From positions 1 to 23,466 of the IMG/VR virus record IMGVR_UViG_3300020428_002533: DNA of 23,466 nucleotides; one strand, given 5' to 3'. Made by a program: the position numbers and the translations under genes. The notes under the pieces were generated by a model, which worked only from the letters and a program-made list of their open reading frames with translations, was not told where the DNA came from and did no database searches. The first letter of the stretch is position 1, and every line of letters starts with the position of its first letter. The DNA comes from a virus. Below, in pieces: positions 13,779 to 22,021 of this stretch.

Positions 13779-13842
13779 TTAACACACTCCTTGTTGGCTG
13801 GAGAATCCCAGCCCCTACACGCTACCAAATCACCACCGACAA
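13776..13842 (-). promoter_or_regulatory. Promoter-like sequence, hairpin and GGAGTGT start module (minus)
   Basis: On the minus strand TTGTCG (13842-13837), a 17-base spacer and TGTAGG (13819-13814) form a weak promoter. A perfect inverted repeat abuts it: GGCTGG (13813-13808), six bases, CCAGCC (13801-13796). GGAGTGT (13790-13784) and GTG (13778) follow. The order matches the 7365 and 12002 modules. Confidence 0.45.
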
Positions 13843-14287
13843 AAACACTCCCCGGGTCATGCCCGATTCCCTCCCCAGCCGGATGCGGACCCTTGGCGGA
13901 CCTAGGGTCGTTTTGAGCAGGGGACAAGGGGAGCTCTAAGGCATTGGTATACAATCACTTACGAGCAGAACCATGGTCCCCCCTTTCCAAGTGTAAAGGA
14001 TTTATATGCTTTATTGCATACTGAGCCATGGTTTGTCACGCTATGTGCCATGGTTTATTGCATAATGTGCCATGGTTTCAGGCGATGTCAGTGTTTACGG
14101 GGGGGAGGGGCTCCATGCGGTCCGAAACCATACCCCGGTAAGTCACTCTAAAATTTTTACAGGTTCACTTTTCCCTAAATACCCCCCGGACAAAGGTCGC
14201 CTTAGTATCAAAGGAGTTACGTAATCAAAAATTTATAGTGCTAAGGGAGTTGTTGAATTGGGGAGTAAGGGGGGTTAGATTTACCTT
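13779..14287. other. Non-coding control region before late operon
   Basis: No supported gene lies in these 509 bases. They hold the minus-strand module at 13776-13842, a GACCCT/AGGGTC stem (13888-13909), phased CCATGG repeats (14010-14078) and one copy of ACTTTTCCCT (14167-14176), which is shared with the iteron block. TATAGT (14234-14239) could be a -10 element but has no clear -35, so late transcription may need an activator. Confidence 0.6.
14010..14078. repeat. 22-bp-phased GCCATGGTTT repeats
   Basis: GCCATGGTTT starts at 14025, 14047 and 14069, exactly 22 bases apart. A longer 25-base copy (14010-14034 and 14054-14078, starting TTTATTGCATA) matches at 23 positions with a 44-base period. 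A fourth CCATGG is at 13971, and an inverted half-site AAACCAT at 14125. Each core is itself palindromic, as expected for dimer-binding sites. It lies 210 bases before the first late gene. Confidence 0.85.
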
Positions 14288-14656
14288 ATGGACATAGAAG
14301 AACTGGCTAAGATCACAGAGCGCGCTGCGGGCCTAGAGAAGCGCTGTAAGGAGCTAGAATCAAGATATCGATCCATGGAGCGTCGGCTGCAAGAGGCCAA
14401 CCAGGAGCTTAAGAAGACGCAGGAGAGGCTATCTCGCGCCCTTAAAAAACGCCGGGGCGATATTTTGAACGTGGACGACGAGCATCTTCTCTTTAAGGCC
14501 CGAGCGACTTTGGTATTCAACAAGCATATTGGGGGCGGAAGGGCCCTCAACGTGAGGGGGCCTTACCTCCGCGCGTCGTATAGCGCGAACGGGGAGGAGA
14601 AGGGGTCTCTCTTCTCGAAGGCAATGAAGGATCTTCGGACCCGTGGCTGGAAGTAG
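14288..14656 (+). CDS. Coiled-coil protein at head of late operon
   Basis: The ATG at 14288 opens a 122-residue product with a long predicted coiled coil (about residues 2-58, ELAKITERAAGLEKRCKELE and following heptads), then a smaller beta-type domain ending in a basic tail (AMKDLRTRGWK). A G-rich stretch upstream is the only ribosome-site candidate and is rather distant. The gene overlaps the next by 14 bases. A coiled-coil protein two genes before the large terminase could be a small terminase subunit or a structural/regulatory factor; I cannot tell which. Confidence 0.65.
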   Translation: MDIEELAKITERAAGLEKRCKELESRYRSMERRLQEANQELKKTQERLSRALKKRRGDILNVDDEHLLFKARATLVFNKHIGGGRALNVRGPYLRASYSANGEEKGSLFSKAMKDLRTRGWK

Positions 14657-14945
14657 GGGGACGTTTCGCAACTCGAAGAAGATACCCGACTATGTGCCCA
14701 TAGCGGATAAGGAGGAGCTGGAGGGAATCGAGTCCCTGAATTCGCTCACGGATAAAAAGGTAGACGCGCTAGAGCACTCAGCGATAACCTACCTAGAGCG
14801 GGAGCTAAAGATCCTTACGTCGTCACCGGGGAATTTTGCGGAGGTGGCTCGGGTCTTGAAGATCCTGAAGGAGCATAAGGCGAAAAGTGATCCGCTTCGG
14901 GCAAAAGCTACTCATAAAGCAAGAGCCTGGTCAATGGACGATTGA
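14643..14945 (+). CDS. Putative small terminase subunit (weak)
   Basis: The GTG at 14643 opens a 100-residue frame directly before the large terminase, the usual place of the small terminase that recognises the packaging site. The N-terminus is basic (AGSRGTFRNSKK), the middle helical (ALEHSAITYLERELKIL, EVARVLKILKEHKAK), compatible with an oligomerising helical protein but with no diagnostic helix-turn-helix. The end overlaps the large terminase by 59 bases, which is long for this genome, and the ribosome site is weak, so the start is uncertain. Assignment is by position only. Confidence 0.45.
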   Translation: MAGSRGTFRNSKKIPDYVPIADKEELEGIESLNSLTDKKVDALEHSAITYLERELKILTSSPGNFAEVARVLKILKEHKAKSDPLRAKATHKARAWSMDD

Positions 14946-16779
14946 CCCTAAGCTGAAGGGGACTCTCCTTCAGGCTGAGATCAAAGGGGCAGAGCGGGCC
15001 GCTCGCCTTTTCTCTTGGATAGAGAGCTACTTACATATCCGCACGAAGAAGGGGGAACTTCGGCGGATTAACTTCAATACGATTCAGGAACTCCTCGCGC
15101 AGTATGTGGCTTACTGCTGGGCAGTGGGAATCTCCATTCGCGTCATTAACCCGAAGGGGCGCCAAATGGGGACGAGCACCTTTTGGCAGGCGCTTACTAT
15201 GGCGTTGTGCGAGTTGAGGAAAGGCTACCGAGCGGTGTTAGTCGCGCACAATGAGGCGGGGGCTACGGATATCTTCGGGAAGGCGAAGACTTTCTACCGG
15301 GAAATGGAGGAGAGCTGGCCTATCTATTTGGTGGCGGAGCAGAGGAACCGAATGGATTGGTTCAGCGGGTCTTCACTATCGGCAGCGACGATCAAGACGG
15401 GGGACGGGCTGGGGAAGGGGGGGAGTATCAACGCGATACACTTCTCCGAGAGCGCTAACTTCATGGATAAGGGGCTGGACGCCGTAGGTGCGGAGGTGAG
15501 TATCACCGCGTCTATGGATAAGGGGCCTATGTCTATGGTGATCCACGAATCGACCGCTAAGGGCAGGGATCCCTATTATTACGCTAAGTGCGAGAGGTCG
15601 CTTCGGGGGGAGAGCGAATTCCAGCTCATATTTTTGCCGTGGTTCTTAGAGAAGGGCTACAGCATGACCTGGGAAGAGTTCCGCCTGGGGCATACGAAGC
15701 GGGGGAGGCCCGACCCCGGCAGTCGCTTCCAGCCTAAGAAGGACGAGAAGGCGCTTAGACTCCTCCTAGCGAATCAAACGGTCGCGGAGCACCAGGTATT
15801 CTATCGCTACAACTATGAGCTCACCGACGAGCAGCTTATCTGGCGGCGTTGGGCTATCGGGAGTATCTGTAAAGGAAAACTCGATTTATTTCAGAGATAC
15901 TACCCGTCTACCTACGAGGAGGCGTTCACTGCTTCGACTAACTGTATGTTTAGCGAGGATACCCTGGAGTTCTACAGAGGGCTGAACAAGATCGCGCCCC
16001 ACACCGGAATGCTCGTAGAGAAGCCGGATTACAAGGGTCCGCCGCGGCTGGGGTATGATTTCAGGGAAATGAGGAGGGAGGCAAGCCCCCTGAAAATATG
16101 GGAAATGCCCGTAGAATCAGAGCGCTACGTGGTGGGGGCGGATCCCGGCGGCGCTAACGTCCACAGCGACCCTAACTGTGCCTATGTCCTAAAGAAGAGG
16201 GACATGAGGGTGGTAGCCTGTGTGTATGGGACTATGGACTGGGAAAAATTTAGCGACTTGGTTGAAGCTACGTCTGTGTTCTATAACGAGGCGCTCCTCG
16301 CGGTCGAAAATAACCTCAACCGCGCTATTTGCTCTCGTCTTCATAGCAGAGGCCGCGCTAATCTATATTACTATCAGGATTTTAATGTGTTAAGGATCGG
16401 GAAGGAGAAGACGCCTGGCTTCAACACCAACGCGCGCACCCGACCCGAAATCCTATCTATCTTGGAAGAAGCCTGCCGTAAAAAAGCGGTGTATTGCTCT
16501 GATCCGGGGTTCGTCAGGGAAATGATGACCTTCGTCTGGATCCCTAAGAAGAACTCGGCTACGGACGGGCGCTACATGGCAGTGGGGACCAATAAGGACG
16601 ACAGGATCATGGCTATGGCTATCGCGGTCTACCTCTGCCCCCGAGCGGACTGGAGCCACAACCCTATCTCCCCCTCCGATTTTGTTGAATCGAAAAACAC
16701 GCGGGCTTATGCTAGGTTCCTAGAGTTAGAGAAGGATTCGAGGAACCGTGGGACTCAATCCCCGCTCAACTTAATGTAG
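14887..16779 (+). CDS. terL: Terminase large subunit
   Basis: This 630-residue packaging motor has both expected domains. The ATPase shows NPKGRQMGTST as the Walker A (Lys90, then Gly-Thr-Ser-Thr), INAIHFSES as the Walker B region (Glu188) and HESTAKG as the coupling motif (about 220-226). The RNase H-like nuclease has GADPGG (Asp419), LLAVENN (Glu474) and NKDDRIMAMA (Asp571/572) as metal ligands, and YPSTYEEAFTAS links the domains. The enzyme cuts concatemers and pumps DNA into the prohead through the portal. I use GTG 14887, preceded by AAGG; the ATG at 14935 is in another frame. The portal gene follows after six bases. Confidence 0.95.
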   Translation: MIRFGQKLLIKQEPGQWTIDPKLKGTLLQAEIKGAERAARLFSWIESYLHIRTKKGELRRINFNTIQELLAQYVAYCWAVGISIRVINPKGRQMGTSTFWQALTMALCELRKGYRAVLVAHNEAGATDIFGKAKTFYREMEESWPIYLVAEQRNRMDWFSGSSLSAATIKTGDGLGKGGSINAIHFSESANFMDKGLDAVGAEVSITASMDKGPMSMVIHESTAKGRDPYYYAKCERSLRGESEFQLIFLPWFLEKGYSMTWEEFRLGHTKRGRPDPGSRFQPKKDEKALRLLLANQTVAEHQVFYRYNYELTDEQLIWRRWAIGSICKGKLDLFQRYYPSTYEEAFTASTNCMFSEDTLEFYRGLNKIAPHTGMLVEKPDYKGPPRLGYDFREMRREASPLKIWEMPVESERYVVGADPGGANVHSDPNCAYVLKKRDMRVVACVYGTMDWEKFSDLVEATSVFYNEALLAVENNLNRAICSRLHSRGRANLYYYQDFNVLRIGKEKTPGFNTNARTRPEILSILEEACRKKAVYCSDPGFVREMMTFVWIPKKNSATDGRYMAVGTNKDDRIMAMAIAVYLCPRADWSHNPISPSDFVESKNTRAYARFLELEKDSRNRGTQSPLNLM

Positions 16780-16785
16780 GTAACC

Positions 16786-18885
16786 ATGGCGTATTCTACG
16801 GACAAGAAGAAAAAGGGCAAGAAGGCCAAGGGGTCGGGTGGTCAAGCCCGTGCCCGGGTCGTAGCTCAGTTCTGGTCCGATAGAATCAAAGCGGCTAAGG
16901 AAGCTAAGGAGTCCTACGATATCCGAGCTCAGAAGGTGCTCGAATACTTCCGAGATAGCAGCGTGCTTTTCGAGGACGGGGAGATCGCCAGCCGTTTTAT
17001 GGAGTTCGGTCATGGTTCTGTCATGGTTTCGGTTCCAAAGGTAGCTCAAATGAGGGCGGCCCTCGGCCCGAGGCTCTACCTCCCGCGCCCCGTCCGAAAC
17101 GTGGAGGCTAGGACCGACGACGGGGTAATGGTAGGGCTCGCCAGGGTCATGGAGAGCTATATCAACTACTCCGCGGTAGAGACCAAGCTCGCCCGGGAGC
17201 TGCGGAAGTCAATCGACGACGCTCTCTTGCGCGGAAGGGGCTTCTTGGAGACGGGCTGGGACGACGTTCGTAAATGCGTGGCGAGCTGGTATATCTCGTC
17301 CGACGACGTGTTGATCGACCCCGACGTGACCGGCATGGAACATGCCGAATGGATCGCCATTAGAAACCGGGAGTCCTACTGGCGAACCAAGCGCCGGGTA
17401 AATGAGAAGTGGAGAATTAAGGACCTCGACAAGAGGGCCAAGCAAGAGGAGAGCGTAGGAGACACGGAGTTTTTAAGTAAGGAGTCCCCGGAGGAATCCG
17501 ACGCCGCGCCAAGTAACTACATTTTGGAAAGCTGGGTGATCCTCTCCAAAATGGGGTATGGGTTTAGAGGAGCTGACGCGGGGGAGGGAGCCACCCGATA
17601 CGACGACAAAGACGACTTCTGCCGGATCGAGGTGGTCGTAGACCATGAATTCCCTCTAGCGGAGGGCCCCTGGCCGGTTCCCCTGCACTTGGACCGGGAA
17701 TGGCCGCTTACTAAGGTCGATTTCGTAGAGTCCGTGGACGAATTATGGCCTAATTCGGTCTTTGGGCAGGTGCTGCCCGCCCAGAAGGCGGTAGACCTCC
17801 TTACTAGCCTGAGGATCACCTCGTGTAAGAACCGGGACCGTATGGTGGTGTTCTGTGACGCGAAGGTGGAGCGCGAGGTTCAGGACATGCTGAGGAAGGG
17901 CTCAGCAGCGGACTTTATCTCTATCGACGTGAGGAAGGGCGGGCGGCTACAGGATTCGGTGCAGGTCGCCAACTTCGGGCAGGGTAGCCCAGAGACAGCG
18001 GGCGAGCGCCAGTTTTTGATCGACCAAATGGAGACGACTACGGGCGTGACCCCCTATTTGACGGGGGCCAGCCAGCAGGGGAGCCAAGACCGCTCCGCTA
18101 CGGCGACCCGTGCTAGGACAGACGCCAGCACTACCCGCGTTACGGACCTCCAGAATAGGGTGGAGGAGATAGCTACTGACGCGGCGCGTAAGGAAGCGGT
18201 GACGATCCGGCTCGAACTCATGCCCGACGAAGTGGCTTATTACGTGAGGGTCTCCGATATCAGCCTCTTCTACGTGGGGATCTACTTGCCCGGGGCGGGG
18301 GAGATCCCCGTAAGAGACCCCCGGACTAAGGAGGAGAAGGAGGCGGACTCTAAGGCGGAAAAAGAGCCGCCTCTGACCCTGGAGTATATTTTCCCGCCCG
18401 CCAGCGACTACTTTGAGGAGCGGGAGGAGGCGCTTCAGGCCGCCGCGGGGCTTTGGCAGACTATCGTTACGCGGAGCTCCACAGATATCCGTATTCAGCG
18501 GCTCTTACAGATCATTCAGGACCAGGGGATAGACGAGACCGGAAAACCCCAAGCGCTGAGCGTATCCCCTGTTACAGTTGAGCGGGTATGGGCAGACACT
18601 CAGTCACTCTCAGCAGAGGAACTAATGAGAGAGACGACGTATACGGTAGCTACGGGGGCCGGAAACAAGTTCGATAAGGCGGCTGAACAAGAGAACGCTA
18701 ATAACTTGGCACAGACGGCACTCCCGGCTATGCTGCAAATGGGAGACATTCAGGGAGCTAACGCTATCTTGGAAATTCGCGACGACGCTTACGATATTCC
18801 CGAAGATAAGCGGATCCGCATTCAGGGTCCGCCAGCGCCACCTCCCCAGCAACAGCAACAGCCCCAGGGCGGGCAGTCTCAATGA
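16786..18885 (+). CDS. Portal protein
   Basis: The 699-residue product follows the large terminase, the usual place of the portal, and is close to the length of P22-type portals. It has a lysine-rich N-terminus (DKKKKGKKAKG), a long helical core, and a segment typical of portals near the clip and stem region (LTGASQQGSQDRSATATRAR, about 425-445, followed by LQNRVEEIATDAARKEAV). The C-terminus is proline- and glutamine-rich (PPAPPPQQQQQPQ) and probably disordered. Portals form the dodecameric ring at one vertex through which DNA passes. The stop overlaps the next start as ATGA. The size favours a podovirus-type or similar short-neck arrangement, but morphology is not settled. Confidence 0.85.
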   Translation: MAYSTDKKKKGKKAKGSGGQARARVVAQFWSDRIKAAKEAKESYDIRAQKVLEYFRDSSVLFEDGEIASRFMEFGHGSVMVSVPKVAQMRAALGPRLYLPRPVRNVEARTDDGVMVGLARVMESYINYSAVETKLARELRKSIDDALLRGRGFLETGWDDVRKCVASWYISSDDVLIDPDVTGMEHAEWIAIRNRESYWRTKRRVNEKWRIKDLDKRAKQEESVGDTEFLSKESPEESDAAPSNYILESWVILSKMGYGFRGADAGEGATRYDDKDDFCRIEVVVDHEFPLAEGPWPVPLHLDREWPLTKVDFVESVDELWPNSVFGQVLPAQKAVDLLTSLRITSCKNRDRMVVFCDAKVEREVQDMLRKGSAADFISIDVRKGGRLQDSVQVANFGQGSPETAGERQFLIDQMETTTGVTPYLTGASQQGSQDRSATATRARTDASTTRVTDLQNRVEEIATDAARKEAVTIRLELMPDEVAYYVRVSDISLFYVGIYLPGAGEIPVRDPRTKEEKEADSKAEKEPPLTLEYIFPPASDYFEEREEALQAAAGLWQTIVTRSSTDIRIQRLLQIIQDQGIDETGKPQALSVSPVTVERVWADTQSLSAEELMRETTYTVATGAGNKFDKAAEQENANNLAQTALPAMLQMGDIQGANAILEIRDDAYDIPEDKRIRIQGPPAPPPQQQQQPQGGQSQ

Positions 18886-19247
18886 GCGACGACAACGACC
18901 CTAACTGGATCTCCAAGCGCTTCGGATACCCCGACAAGAACGGGAAGAGACGCACTAAGTTCGGGATCAAGCTCCGTCACGGCATGACCGACGAGGGCTG
19001 GAGCGAGTATAGGAGCGACTTGGCGCGCTTCCCCGGCGACCCCCAGGCATACGTGGACGGTCCTGCCGCCAAACAAAAACTAATCGATCAGCGCAAACGC
19101 GAGGGGTGGGTAGAGGGTCCATCTTTCAGCGACGTAGCAGCGAACTTTGCTAAGCAACCCGAGGTCAACTCGGAAGCTATGGTGAGGGAAGCCTATGCGC
19201 GTGCAGAAGCCACGGGGTTCAGGGACGAAGGGGAAACCAATGAGTGA
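18882..19247 (+). CDS. Hypothetical protein between portal and scaffold
   Basis: ATG at 18882 overlaps the portal stop as ATGA. The 121-residue protein is charged and soluble (NDPNWISKRFGYPDKNGKRRTKFGIK, then GWSEYRSDLARFPGDPQAYVDG) with a helical, acidic end. No membrane segment, signal or enzyme motif is visible and no family is recognised. Its location between portal and scaffold suggests a head-assembly accessory, but I cannot name one. Its end overlaps the scaffold start by eight bases. Confidence 0.65.
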   Translation: MSDDNDPNWISKRFGYPDKNGKRRTKFGIKLRHGMTDEGWSEYRSDLARFPGDPQAYVDGPAAKQKLIDQRKREGWVEGPSFSDVAANFAKQPEVNSEAMVREAYARAEATGFRDEGETNE

Positions 19248-20355
19248 AGAAGCAGCCACGACAACCACCGCTCCAGTAGGAGAGGAGGCTTTCAAGGAAA
19301 TACTCGAACAGGCCAGGGAGGAACATAGGGACGATTCCCAGCCTGAAGACGAGAGCGAGGAGTTTTCAGAAGACTACGATTCGCAAGAGACTTCGGAAAT
19401 AGAAGAGGAAGAAGGCGAGGACGAAGATTACCTCGACGATTCCGACGAAGACTCAGACGAAGAGGAGACTGAGGAAGACGAAGACGACTCGGATGCAGAA
19501 GCGGAGAGAGATCAGGACGAAGAAGGAGAAGAGGATGCCGAGTCTGAGGACGAGCAACCTACCTTATCGCCTGAGGTCCGTGAGATGCAGAGCCAGCTCC
19601 AAGCAGCGCTCGGAATGCTGGACCAGCAAAAGAAGTTCAACGGGGAACTCGTTGATCAGCTTAAGAATTATCAGGCGTCCCTTCAGGGGCGGGGGCAGCA
19701 ACAACAGCAGCCCGCGCCGAAACGCACTTTAGAAACCCAACAGTTAGAGGACGCTTTTAGGCTTAGTTTGTTCGGCACCGCAGAGGATAAAGAGGCTTAC
19801 GAGGCTTTACCCCCTACGGTTAAGAAGAAGGCAAAAGACGCAGTTCAGCGTTACTCCCAAGAGGAGACCTTGAATATCCTTTACCCAGAAAAGCGGTATA
19901 CCGATCAGATTCGGTATTTCGTTATGCAGGACGTTCAACAATACGTCCAGCAGGCAATGGGGGGATTGACTCAAGACTATAACGCTAGAAAGGCAGAGAC
20001 CGTCTTCTCTAAACACGAAAGTAACTTTACTTCGGACGCTGATCGAAAGAGGCTCTTAGAGGTCATGGACACAATCCCGGGTAGCGACAGCAAAGACTGG
20101 GCGACACAGGAGAAGGTCTTAGAGCTAGCAGTTCAGCAGGTTCTTAAAGAGCGTAAAGAAGAGGATCTTATTAGTCGCGAGCGGGAGCTGGAAATGCGCG
20201 AGCGCCAGTTGAAGCAGAGCAAGACTAAGAGATCGGGCGCGAAAGGTAAACGAGGCCGACGTAGGTCTCGCTCCTCAGTTAATAAAATGAAATCGGGCGA
20301 CGATATAATGGCGTATGCTCGTAAACTCGAAAAGGAATTAAGAAATGGCGGGTGA
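19240..20355 (+). CDS. Scaffolding protein (head assembly)
   Basis: I take ATG 19240, with AAGGGGAAACCA upstream, over an in-frame ATG at 19195 that would lie inside the preceding gene. The 371-residue protein has the classic scaffold layout: a highly acidic, disordered first third (about residues 35-110, runs of Glu and Asp), a glutamine-rich hinge (GRGQQQQQPAPKR), a helical middle and a basic C-terminal helix region (KTKRSGAKGKRGRRRSRSS, about 326-346). In P22-type scaffolds the basic C-terminus docks on the capsid protein. It directly precedes the major capsid gene and overlaps it by 11 bases. Confidence 0.8.
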   Translation: MSEEAATTTTAPVGEEAFKEILEQAREEHRDDSQPEDESEEFSEDYDSQETSEIEEEEGEDEDYLDDSDEDSDEEETEEDEDDSDAEAERDQDEEGEEDAESEDEQPTLSPEVREMQSQLQAALGMLDQQKKFNGELVDQLKNYQASLQGRGQQQQQPAPKRTLETQQLEDAFRLSLFGTAEDKEAYEALPPTVKKKAKDAVQRYSQEETLNILYPEKRYTDQIRYFVMQDVQQYVQQAMGGLTQDYNARKAETVFSKHESNFTSDADRKRLLEVMDTIPGSDSKDWATQEKVLELAVQQVLKERKEEDLISRERELEMRERQLKQSKTKRSGAKGKRGRRRSRSSVNKMKSGDDIMAYARKLEKELRNGG

Positions 20356-21427
20356 AGGCGTTGGCGTCTCGGAAAGAGTCGCACGGACCACTATTAGTCA
20401 GTGGTCAAAGATGGTCTCAGAGCAGACTATTGATCGTTACATTCTTCTCAAAATGCTTCAGAGCAAGGGTCGTATCAGCTACGGCAACTCCGGCGGTGAA
20501 ATGCGCTGGGTTGTTCGCTACCGCGACCACGCGCTTAAGGGCTTCCCGGATAACGCACCGATCAGCTTCGGTCGTGAGCATACCTTGCTCAACGCTAAGC
20601 TGCCCTGGCGTGGCTACCACCTGACCGACGCTATCACCTTGCGTGAAAAGCTGGAGCAGGGGGGCAAGGAGGCCATGATTAAGGTCTTCTCGAACCGGGA
20701 AGAGGTCATGCGCCGCGCGGCTATGCGCCAGTTGGCGGGTGAGTGGTTCAAGGACGGTAACAGCACTGCTAACGCGGCGGCTGAGACCTTCCACGGGATT
20801 GAGTCGTTCATGGGGGCTTCTACCCACACGGACACCAATGTGCTCGCGGTTACTCAGAATGACACCTACGCGGGCCTTTCGACCCAAATTGGGGGCATTA
20901 CGGGAGCCACGAACACTAAAATGTGGTCTCCGGTTATCGTCCACACCGCGGACAACTCGAACACTTGGACCGACACTTGTGACGAGTATATCCGTAAGCT
21001 CCTGATCCAGACCTGCTACGGGGCTGGGCCTGAGGACAACACGGACTTGATCTTGTTGACGCGGGACTCCTACGAGATCCTCCTCAACAGGCTCGACGAC
21101 AAGGAGCGCTTGAACTTCAAGCGGGGCTCGGACGTGGGTATCGCCAAGTTCGGTTTCGATAAGTTCGTCGAGCTCGACGGGTGCTCTATCGGTTGGGACG
21201 CTGGCACGCCTTCAACTGACGAGCAAGGGCTGGGTTCCGTGGTCCGAGGCTACAGCTTCAACACGGATCGCATGAAGCTTAAGGTTCTTGGCTCCGGTAA
21301 GAGCCTCTTCAAGAGCCGGGTCACTTTCAACGACAACTACCAGGCGGATCATATCTTCCTGTATTTGCTCGGCAACCTCGTATTCGAGAGCCCTCGCCAC
21401 TTCGGCAAGCTCGCGGATCTCGGCTAG
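20345..21427 (+). CDS. Major capsid protein
   Basis: The 360-residue product, right after the scaffold, is the best candidate for the HK97-fold shell protein. It has an N-terminal helical arm (VSERVARTTISQWSKMVSEQTID), a basic beta-rich stretch (GEMRWVVRYRDHALKGFPDN), and the mix of loops and strands expected of a capsid (TDLILLTRDSYEILLNRL, GFDKFVELDGCSIGWD, VVRGYSFNTD). It is free of membrane or enzyme motifs. Start ATG 20345 has AAAAGGAATTAAG upstream. Codon choice is more even and C-ending than in neighbours, often seen in highly expressed capsid genes. The capsid call rests on position and composition; the exact family was not identified. Confidence 0.8.
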   Translation: MAGEGVGVSERVARTTISQWSKMVSEQTIDRYILLKMLQSKGRISYGNSGGEMRWVVRYRDHALKGFPDNAPISFGREHTLLNAKLPWRGYHLTDAITLREKLEQGGKEAMIKVFSNREEVMRRAAMRQLAGEWFKDGNSTANAAAETFHGIESFMGASTHTDTNVLAVTQNDTYAGLSTQIGGITGATNTKMWSPVIVHTADNSNTWTDTCDEYIRKLLIQTCYGAGPEDNTDLILLTRDSYEILLNRLDDKERLNFKRGSDVGIAKFGFDKFVELDGCSIGWDAGTPSTDEQGLGSVVRGYSFNTDRMKLKVLGSGKSLFKSRVTFNDNYQADHIFLYLLGNLVFESPRHFGKLADLG

Positions 21428-21447
21428 TCTAGGAAAGGAAAAATACT

Positions 21448-21948
21448 ATGACTGCTGCTGCTATTGCACACGGAACCGTGCCTTTCCCAGTGGGGGAGAC
21501 ACATGGATCAGAATTCACCGCCCTAGACGCTTTGCTGGGTGAGGAATTTCAAGGGACCAAAGGTAAGGTTTACCGCTTGGTCAAGGCGGACGCTACGGTT
21601 GCCTCCCCCGCTAAGAGGTGCTTTAAGCGCGCCTCAGCGGGGTCAGATACGGTTACGCTGACTACAGGGGCGACCGAATCTGTCTGTGGCGTTGCCGTCG
21701 CGGATCAGGTTGCTCTGACTGCGGGGGATTATTTCTTCGTCCAAGTTGCTGGCGAGGTCTCTCTTATTGAGAAGTCCGGCCAAACGGTTGCTTCGGATGA
21801 CTACATTCTCCCCGAGGCAAATGGAGAAGTTAAGCCCAGTGGCTCTACTACGAGCACGACGTTTAGCGTTTTGTTCCCGGCGCTGTGCCACACGGAGTCT
21901 AGCGGGGCTGTTACGGCATACCTCGTTTACAAGCTCTGGGGTCTTTAA
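21448..21948 (+). CDS. Probable head decoration or capsid-associated protein
   Basis: This 166-residue protein follows the major capsid gene by 20 bases with a good ribosome site (AGGAAAGGAAAAATACT). It is small, beta-rich and alanine/threonine/valine-rich (DTVTLTTGATESVCGVAVADQVALTAGDYFFVQVAGEVSLIEKSGQTV), similar in style to DUF2190-type or decoration proteins that sit on phage heads next to the capsid gene. There is no signal peptide. The assignment is from position and composition, and a tail or neck component is a possible alternative. A large hairpin follows the gene. Confidence 0.55.
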   Translation: MTAAAIAHGTVPFPVGETHGSEFTALDALLGEEFQGTKGKVYRLVKADATVASPAKRCFKRASAGSDTVTLTTGATESVCGVAVADQVALTAGDYFFVQVAGEVSLIEKSGQTVASDDYILPEANGEVKPSGSTTSTTFSVLFPALCHTESSGAVTAYLVYKLWGL

Positions 21949-21957
21949 TCCACTCTA

Positions 21958-22001
21958 GGGGCCCTCGGCACTTCCCCACTTTCCCCTGTGCCGGGGGCCC
22001 C
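21958..22001 (+). repeat. Long 14-bp hairpin after decoration gene, no T-tract
   Basis: GGGGCCCTCGGCAC (21958-21971) pairs over 14 bp with GTGCCGGGGGCCCC (21988-22001), with one T-G wobble and a 16-base loop. The absence of a T-tract and the close downstream gene suggest an mRNA stabiliser or partial terminator that raises capsid and decoration output over the genes after it. Confidence 0.8.
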
Positions 22002-22021
22002 GCTCCCCATGTGGAGGCGCT

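Noticed and set aside
13841-13850. Minus-strand GGGGAGTGT near the 13778 gene
   Set aside because: It is followed only by a GTG frame that stops after three codons, so it is not a gene start.
13888-13916. GACCCT/AGGGTC stem followed by GTTTT as a terminator
   Set aside because: The stem is short and the T-run only four long, and no plus-strand gene ends just upstream; kept only as a note.
14010-14078. Possible CRISPR array from the 22-bp repeats
   Set aside because: The copies are near-contiguous with only about 12 variable bases between 10-base cores and there are no cas genes; a regulator site array fits better.
20417-20944. 175-residue minus-strand frame opposite the capsid gene
   Set aside because: It lies wholly antisense to a well-supported capsid gene, without a ribosome site; long antisense frames are expected in GC-rich coding DNA.
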